A DNA stretch of 9,899 nucleotides from Phycisphaerae bacterium (GTDB lineage Bacteria > Planctomycetota > Phycisphaerae > UBA1845 > PWPN01), in assembly GCA_026647385.1 (NCBI GenBank), contig JAPKGY010000050.1, forward strand, positions 1-9,899, read 5' to 3'. Under the pieces are notes generated by a model. It saw only the letters and a list, made by a program, of their open reading frames with translations, searched no databases and was not told the DNA's origin. The position numbers were made by a program, and so were the translations under genes. Positions 5,476-9,899 of this stretch are shown here, piece by piece (positions within the stretch are counted from its first letter, which is position 1; the number at the start of each line of letters is the position of its first letter).

Positions 5476-6876
5476 ATGAAACCGAATCCCGCCCATCGCC
5501 TTGTTTGCATCGTTCTGCTGGTTCTGTCCCCCCGCCTCTTCGCCGCCGAGACCCGGCCCAACTTCCTCTTCATCCTCACCGACGATCAGCGGTGGGATGG
5601 CCTGGGAGTCGTGCAGGCCGAGCAGGGCGACAAGGCGCGATTCCCCTGGCTCAGAACGCCCAACCTCGACAAGCTCGCCGGCGAGGGCGTGAGATTCCGA
5701 AACGCCTTCGTGGTCAATTCGCTTTGCTCGCCCAGCCGGGCCAGCTTCCTGACCGGCACATACGGCTGCCACAACGGCGTAAACGACAATCTGACGCGTT
5801 TTCCAGCCGACAACGTCACCTTCGCTTCCGTGCTGCGGTCCGCGGGCTACAGGACCGGCTACGTGGGCAAGTGGCACATGGATGGCCAGAAGGGCCCCCG
5901 GCCGGGCTTCGACTACTCCGCAAGCTACGTAGGCCAGGGTAAGCATTTCGACTGCCCCTTCGAAGTCAATGGCCGGCAGGTCGAGTCCGAGGGCTGGGTC
6001 GATGACGTCGCCATAGACTACGCCGTCGAGTTTCTGCGCCAAAGCAGGGAGGCACCGTTCCTCCTGGCGATCGGCTTCAAGGCATGCCACGGGCCCTTCA
6101 CCCCGCCGCCGCGCTACACGAGCGCGTACGCGGGACTCAGGCCCCGCCCGGTGCCGAACCTCGACCTCAAACCGCCCTTTCATGAACTCATCGAGCCGAC
6201 CCACGAGTCAAAGGCCGGGTTTGTTTGGAAGGACTCGCCGGAACTGCTCGCCTACCTGCAATTCACCGCGGCCATCGATGAGAACGTCGGCCGACTCCTG
6301 GAAGAGCTGAATCGGCTGGGCCTCGCCGAGAACACCGTGGTCGTATTCGCCGGCGATAACGGCTATTACCTCGGCGAGCATGGCCTGGCGGACAAGCGAT
6401 CCGCCTACGAGGAAAGCCTTCGCATTCCGCTGCTGGTGCGCTATCCCAGGTTACCCGCCAAGGGCAGGCTGATCGACGGAATGGTGCTGAACATCGACCT
6501 CGCGCCGACGCTGATCGATCTGGCCGGTGTGCCGGTCCCGTCGCGGATGCAAGGCCGGAGCTGGCGGCCGTTGCTGGAAGGAAAAAAGACCGACTGGCGG
6601 AAGTCCTTCTACTACGAGTACCTCCCCGAACGCCGGTATCCGATCCCCCGCGTGCAGGCGATCCGAACGGAGAAGGCCAAGCTGATTCTCTACCCCGGCC
6701 ATCCCGAGTGGATGGAACTATTCGACCTGATCGCCGACCCCTACGAAACCCGCAACCTCATCAACGACCCCGCCTGGTCCGCCCTGCGCCAGGAACTCGA
6801 AACCGAACTCCAACACCAACGCAATAAGGTCCAATGCGACAAGCCCGCCACGCGTCCGGCATCGACCAGACGCTGA
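5476..6876 (+). CDS. Secreted S1-family (formylglycine) sulfatase
   Basis: The 466-residue protein hydrolyses a sulfate ester, probably on a sulfated polysaccharide or glycan, outside the cytoplasm. A signal peptide covers about residues 1-23 (basic start, CIVLLVLS core, LFAA cleavage region). Sulfatase motifs follow: NFLFILTDDQR with metal ligands D36 and D37; CSPSR (84-88), in which C84 is the residue converted to formylglycine, followed by ASFLTG; GYVGKWH (128-134) with K132 and H134; KACHGPF (202-208) with H205; and FAGDNGYYLGEHG (291-303) with D294 and N295, then K307. The C terminus has the usual subdomain (YYEYLPERRYPIPRVQAIRTEKAKLI). Its look is closest to glycosaminoglycan or mucin sulfatases, but the substrate cannot be assigned. 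The ATG has only a weak A/G-rich site (ggaaaaaag) ahead of it. No formylglycine-generating enzyme gene is in the window. Confidence 0.9.
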   Translation: MKPNPAHRLVCIVLLVLSPRLFAAETRPNFLFILTDDQRWDGLGVVQAEQGDKARFPWLRTPNLDKLAGEGVRFRNAFVVNSLCSPSRASFLTGTYGCHNGVNDNLTRFPADNVTFASVLRSAGYRTGYVGKWHMDGQKGPRPGFDYSASYVGQGKHFDCPFEVNGRQVESEGWVDDVAIDYAVEFLRQSREAPFLLAIGFKACHGPFTPPPRYTSAYAGLRPRPVPNLDLKPPFHELIEPTHESKAGFVWKDSPELLAYLQFTAAIDENVGRLLEELNRLGLAENTVVVFAGDNGYYLGEHGLADKRSAYEESLRIPLLVRYPRLPAKGRLIDGMVLNIDLAPTLIDLAGVPVPSRMQGRSWRPLLEGKKTDWRKSFYYEYLPERRYPIPRVQAIRTEKAKLILYPGHPEWMELFDLIADPYETRNLINDPAWSALRQELETELQHQRNKVQCDKPATRPASTRR

Positions 6877-6991
6877 GACCCTCGCTTCGCGTTGGGCCAT
6901 CATGAAGGAACACCCGTCGCCACGCTGCGATAGTCGTGGAGTATCCAACCCGCTTGCGGCTTCGCGGGGCGCCGAGCCGAGAAGGGTCACC
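6877..6991. other. Short convergent intergenic region
   Basis: The sulfatase gene and the LysM gene end toward each other here, 115 bases apart. A weak hairpin (cccgc 6949-6953 with gcggg 6964-6968) could serve as an end signal on either strand, but there is no T run. Confidence 0.25.
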
Positions 6992-8050
6992 TCAACGATT
7001 CACCGTCGAGGTCGGCCGGGTGGCTGGAGCGGCGGCAGCCTTCACCTTCGCCTCTTTGGGCAGTTCGATCACCGTCCCCGGCGTAATGGCTTTCGGATCG
7101 TGCGGCACACGCTCCTTATTCAGTTCATACAACTCCGTCCAGCGCTTGCCGTCGCCCAGGAATCGCTCCGCCAGCGTGTACCACCCTTCGTTCGGTTGCA
7201 CCGTGTAAGCGCGATCGGCGGGGACCGGCGCAACCCGGACGCCGCGCGTGATCGGCGTACCGACCGACGGGTCTCCGCCGGCGGCTCGCACGGTGGGCGC
7301 CGCGGTCGGCGAGGGCGTCGGTGACGGGCCGGCCATGGCAGCCTGACCCTCCGGGGCCGCCGGAATCGTCAGCTTGGTCCCGATCCGCAGCTTCTTGGGA
7401 TCGACCGACGGGTTCGCCTTGGCGATCAAGCCGGCGTGCCGGGCATGACCGAAGTACTTGGCCGCGAGCGAACTGAACGTGTCGCCCACCTGCACGACGT
7501 GTGTCTTGGTGCTCTCCGTCGAAATGTTGCCCGCCAACGAGGCGGTCGATGCACCCGTCGGCCTCAACGTGCTGCCCCGATCGGCCGCGAGGCTGATCGA
7601 ACTCGACCCGGGCGATGCCGTCGGATGCACCGGCGGAGCCAGTGGCTCCGATAGCGAAGGCCTGGCTGACATCGCGCCGGGTTGCGTCGTGGACGAGCTG
7701 ATGCCCGACGGACTCCCGCCGAACGGTGAAGGCCGCCGCGGCGTCATCGCGATGCCGGCCGGCGACGTCGTCGTGCCCTCCGCCATGCCCGCCGGACGCG
7801 AGGCCATTCCCGACGTGTTGCGGTTCGCGCTCGATGGCGGCGTCAGACGCGGACTCCGCGGCAAGTTCACGTTCGTGTTTCGCGCCGTGGTCGCCGGCGA
7901 ATTCTTGTCGCCACTCTTCGCAACCGCGCCGGCCGGTTCCTGCTTGGCCGTCGCCGGCTCGCTCGAACCCTTGCCCCTCATCACGTACCAAACGCCCAGG
8001 CCGACAAACACAACAGCCACCAGAGCCGCGATTTTTGTGTCACGTCGCAT
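6992..8050 (-). CDS. Membrane-anchored protein with two LysM domains
   Basis: The 352-residue protein begins with a basic MRRDTK and one hydrophobic helix (about 7-24) followed by RGKG, so it is probably a type II membrane anchor or uncleaved signal. A long linker rich in Ser, Thr, Pro, Ala and Gly (about 28-180) leads to LysM domain 1 (about 184-230: HVVQVGDTFSSLAAKYFG to IGTKLTIP). A second Pro/Ala linker (231-279) leads to LysM domain 2 (about 282-330: YTVQPNEGWYTLAERFLGD to TPGTVIELP). LysM binds N-acetylglucosamine in peptidoglycan, so a role tethering membrane to cell wall is inferred. No hydrolase domain is present. The ATG is preceded on the minus strand by aaaggga at good distance, and a promoter lies at 8198-8225. 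The stop is TGA. Confidence 0.85.
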   Translation of the reverse strand: MRRDTKIAALVAVVFVGLGVWYVMRGKGSSEPATAKQEPAGAVAKSGDKNSPATTARNTNVNLPRSPRLTPPSSANRNTSGMASRPAGMAEGTTTSPAGIAMTPRRPSPFGGSPSGISSSTTQPGAMSARPSLSEPLAPPVHPTASPGSSSISLAADRGSTLRPTGASTASLAGNISTESTKTHVVQVGDTFSSLAAKYFGHARHAGLIAKANPSVDPKKLRIGTKLTIPAAPEGQAAMAGPSPTPSPTAAPTVRAAGGDPSVGTPITRGVRVAPVPADRAYTVQPNEGWYTLAERFLGDGKRWTELYELNKERVPHDPKAITPGTVIELPKEAKVKAAAAPATRPTSTVNR

Positions 8051-8197
8051 GATTGATCCCTTTGCCAGTGGTGGGTGGGGCGGCTACGTCCATGTGCCTG
8101 ACGACGACCATCCAAGTCGTGTTCGACACGCCATCATCGTTCGCGGTGACCCTGGGTATGCCGCGCGCTCAAACCCAAAGTGTTTCGGACCGAAGTC

Positions 8198-8225
8198 ACT
8201 ATATCGGAAAACCGTCACCGGTCAA
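8198..8225 (-). promoter_or_regulatory. Sigma-70-type promoter for the LysM gene
   Basis: Reading the minus strand, TTGACC (complement of 8220-8225) and TATAGT (complement of 8198-8203) are 16 bp apart. The transcript should start near 8191 and carry a leader of about 140 nt to the ATG at 8050. Both boxes match consensus at five of six positions, so this is one of the better promoters in the window. Confidence 0.5.
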
Positions 8226-8510
8226 GGAAAATCGCGGTATTTAGGGCGTTCGGGAAAGCCCGGGCCACCCGCCCGCGAGCCTCGGCCGATGGCTAAGGAT
8301 TTCACAGTGGGGCGGCCAACGCCGCCATCCGTCAGCGTCGTGAGTTACGTCCGGGACAGGCCCTGTGAGAAAGCGGATCAGCCGAAGACCGGCCCCGGCC
8401 CGTGCCGTTTAGAGTTGGGCGTAACTCGCCGGCCGCTCGCTCGCCAAGCGGGCAAGATGCCACGGCGACTCACCCGCGGCGTGATGCCCCCCTCCGGTTG
8501 GCCCGCAGGA
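8226..8510. other. Gene-free stretch upstream of the LysM promoter
   Basis: With the leader and promoter region (8051-8225), this gap of about 480 bases lies between the LysM gene and the lipoprotein gene. Frames crossing it are low-complexity shadows. A small hairpin ggcgg-ccaacg-ccgcc lies near 8313-8328 and a near-palindrome acaggccctgt near 8356-8366; neither has clear meaning. No RNA gene was recognised. Confidence 0.3.
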
Positions 8511-8540
8511 TTATCGATAATTCGCCCGGATTATCGATAA
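8511..8540. repeat. Pair of identical 10-bp palindromes
   Basis: The perfect palindrome ttatcgataa occurs at 8511-8520 and again at 8531-8540, exactly 20 bases apart start to start, each preceded by gga. The second contains the TAA stop of the lipoprotein gene on the minus strand. The 20-bp phase places both on the same face of the helix, as in paired operator sites, but a simple 20-bp duplication explains it equally well. Confidence 0.6.
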
Positions 8541-8905
8541 CCCGCCCCGGCCCGCCGGGTCGTGAACCGCCGATAGCTCGAGTTCCACGGGTTCAAACCG
8601 GGGCCCTGGTAATCGATGTCGTACATGTGGTAATAGATCACCTCGCCCGGCGAGTAGTAGGAGTTCGTCGAAGGCCAATCGCTGCGATAGGCGAAATCGG
8701 TGGCTGAGTACCGCCCCGGCACCCGATCGAACAACAGGGAGGGCGCGTGGCTAACCTGCAAAACCGGGGCCGGCAGAACCTCCACCGGCTGGTCGGCCGA
8801 GGGCCTCTGGGCCCCGCAACGATCACACCGATGCCGAGCCGGCTCACCGCAACCAACAAGACCCGCTGCCAGCAGGCTGAACGTGGCCAAGGCCAGGACG
8901 CGCAT
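8531..8905 (-). CDS. Small tyrosine-rich lipoprotein, hypothetical
   Basis: The 124-residue protein has a clear lipoprotein signal: basic start, hydrophobic core (VLALATFSLLAAG) and lipobox LVGC with the acylated cysteine at 19. A single C27-x2-C30 pair (HRCDRCGAQ) follows shortly after the lipid anchor, and then a Tyr-rich region at about 66-111 (for example YYSPGEVIYYHMYDIDY). No known domain is recognised. It is expected in the periplasmic leaflet of the inner membrane or in the outer membrane. The ATG at 8905 follows GGAGG (complement of 8913-8917) with a 7-nt spacer, which supports the start. It lies between the mutS2-like gene and the LysM gene on the same strand, with long gaps on both sides, so it is probably transcribed alone. 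Confidence 0.75.
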   Translation of the reverse strand: MRVLALATFSLLAAGLVGCGEPARHRCDRCGAQRPSADQPVEVLPAPVLQVSHAPSLLFDRVPGRYSATDFAYRSDWPSTNSYYSPGEVIYYHMYDIDYQGPGLNPWNSSYRRFTTRRAGAGYR

Positions 8906-9211
8906 CCTTCATCCTCCCCTCGGTTGATACGCCGCCAGTCGAGGCGCAACCTCTTTGGCTGTCGAATGCTGCAACTGCCGTGCCGTGGACCGCCGGACCT
9001 CCGAGCGATCCCGACCATAGGCCGCCGGCTTCGTGGAAAGGGCGTTTGGCGAACCCAGTTCCGTCTGTACCGTCTGGGGCGCCTATGTCAGCCAGGACCG
9101 CCGAGCCACACGGTACCGGGCTGGAATTGTCTCAACTGTATTATTTACAGATAGTTGTGTTGAGATGAGCCTTCGCGGAGGGCGTTGAAACGAGCGAGCA
9201 GGGCGAGGTCC
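8906..9211. other. Gene-free region between mutS2-like gene and lipoprotein gene
   Basis: These 306 bases hold the lipoprotein ribosome site at their left end and an AT-rich dyad at 9130-9165. No Smr-like coding remnant was found in any minus-strand frame after the mutS2 stop, and no good promoter for the lipoprotein was identified. Confidence 0.35.
9130..9165. promoter_or_regulatory. AT-rich inverted repeat with an SOS-box-like core
   Basis: Outer arms tctcaac (9130-9136) and gttgaga (9159-9165) flank a core ctgta-ttatt-tacag (9136-9150). The core reads CTGT-N7-ACAG, one base shorter than the gammaproteobacterial LexA box CTGT-N8-ACAG. It stands out as the most AT-rich patch nearby. It may be an operator, or an end signal for the mutS2-like transcript. 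LexA binding is speculative. Confidence 0.35.
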
Positions 9212-9898
9212 TCAGGCCGGGGTCAGTTCGCGGAGGGGGACTTCGAGTTCCATCGATCCGACGGAGACGACGGCCAACTGCTTGTGGAGCATGACCCGGA
9301 CAATCGTGCCGGGTCGGTCGAATCGCTGGACGTGGACTTTGTCGCCGGGTCGAAGGTTCGAGACGGTCTGGACCCAGCGGTCGAAGGCCTGCTCCTTCTC
9401 GGCGAGGCTGAGCCGCTCGCGCTCGAACTGCTTGCGGGCTTCCTCGGCGGCTTGGCGGGCGGTTTCAGCCTCGGCCCGGGCGGCCTCCGCCTGACGGCGG
9501 GAAACGAGCGTGCCGCGGATCGCACGGGCGAGTTGCTGGTGGGCCTCGGTCAGTTGACCCCGGGCGGCTTGAACCAGCTTGTCGGGCAGGCCCAACCGGG
9601 AGGCGATGTCGATGGCGTTGCTGTTGCCCGGCTCGCCGATCCGCAGGTGGTACGTCGGCTGAAGAGTCTCGACGTCGAAGTCGACGCAAGCGTTCTGGGC
9701 CCGGTGGTTTGAGTAGGCCACGGTCTTGAGCACGCCGAGGTGGGTGGTCACCAGGGATGGGCAACGCCGCTCGAGCAACTCCTGGACGATGGCTTGGCCC
9801 AGGGCGGCGCCTTCGTCCGGGTCGGTGCCGGCTCCCAGCTCGTCGATCAGGACGAGGGTGTCCCTGCGGGCACCGGCCAGGATGGTCAGCAGGCGCTT
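9212..9898 (-). CDS. mutS2: MutS2-family ATPase, C-terminal part, lacking an Smr domain
   Basis: Only the last 228 residues are in the window; the gene enters from the right edge. The fragment starts inside the MutS ATPase: Walker B LVLIDE (15-20), the signature ELGAGTDPDEGAALG (20-34) and the H-loop TTHLG (51-55). It continues with the MutS2-type tail: PTYHLRIGEPGNSNAIDIASRLGLP (81-105), a coiled coil rich in Ala, Glu and Gln (about 112-172), and a small KOW-like beta domain (about 182-226: RPGDKVHVQRF to LEVPLREL). MutS2 (RqcU) acts on collided ribosomes and on recombination intermediates. Typical MutS2 then has a linker and a C-terminal Smr nuclease domain, but here a TGA follows four residues after the KOW-like part. 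The end could be natural in this lineage or a truncation. Confidence 0.85.
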   Translation of the reverse strand, partial: KRLLTILAGARRDTLVLIDELGAGTDPDEGAALGQAIVQELLERRCPSLVTTHLGVLKTVAYSNHRAQNACVDFDVETLQPTYHLRIGEPGNSNAIDIASRLGLPDKLVQAARGQLTEAHQQLARAIRGTLVSRRQAEAARAEAETARQAAEEARKQFERERLSLAEKEQAFDRWVQTVSNLRPGDKVHVQRFDRPGTIVRVMLHKQLAVVSVGSMELEVPLRELTPA

Positions 9899-9899
9899 G

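Noticed and set aside
5371..6204. 277-aa minus-strand frame opposite the sulfatase
   Set aside because: It mirrors the sulfatase coding sequence and has no recognisable motifs.
7458..8540. 360-aa plus-strand frame opposite the LysM gene
   Set aside because: It is antisense to the LysM gene and then runs through the intergenic region; it has low complexity and no family pattern.
8511..8540. Possible DnaA boxes or replication origin
   Set aside because: ttatcgataa departs from the DnaA box TTATNCACA in its second half, and neither dnaA nor dnaN nor a box cluster is nearby.

Overview
The window is GC-rich bacterial chromosomal DNA, most likely from a member of the Planctomycetota (Phycisphaerae-like). 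This lineage call is an inference. It rests on a secreted FGly-type sulfatase, a membrane protein with an N-terminal CPKCQYNLRGL-type zinc ribbon, a LysM protein with one membrane anchor and low-complexity linkers, long GC-rich intergenic stretches, and short dispersed repeats. No rRNA, tRNA, CRISPR array, integrase or transposase gene was found.

Left part (1-5103, all + strand). The window opens inside the 3' end of a DUF4255/Pvc16-like gene, a contractile-injection or phage-tail-sheath-associated family. Its recognisable homology stops near base 220, beside a copy of a 29-bp dispersed repeat. Next come a cysteine synthase (401-1345) with a good promoter and RBS, an aspartate/glutamate leucyltransferase bpt (1677-2441), a zinc-ribbon membrane protein (2750-3430), an 84-aa two-helix membrane protein (3554-3808), and a DRG/Obg-like GTPase with a C-terminal TGS domain (4117-5103). 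The GTPase may be read from a leaderless transcript. Two copies of a 154-bp element with nested inverted arms, about 91% identical and in the same orientation, bracket the bpt-to-small-membrane-protein block.

Middle (5104-8050). A 372-bp gene-free spacer holds a 20-bp tandem repeat and the second copy of the 29-bp repeat. A signal-peptide sulfatase (5476-6876, +) follows and converges on a membrane-anchored double-LysM protein (6992-8050, -). The LysM gene has a good promoter at 8198-8225 and a leader of roughly 140 nt.

Right part (8051-9899, - strand). About 480 bp without a gene is followed by a 124-aa lipoprotein (8531-8905). The TAA stop codon of that gene lies inside one of two identical 10-bp palindromes. 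A 306-bp gap contains an AT-rich dyad, and then comes the C-terminal part of a MutS2-family ATPase that runs off the right edge. It stops straight after its KOW-like domain, with no Smr domain.

The genes look like unrelated housekeeping and envelope functions rather than one pathway. No complete new multi-gene system is evident. The strongest unexplained signals are the paired cruciform-type repeats, the second dispersed repeat family, the Smr-less MutS2 end, the altered G3 motif of the GTPase, and the fragment of a possible injection-system locus at the left edge.
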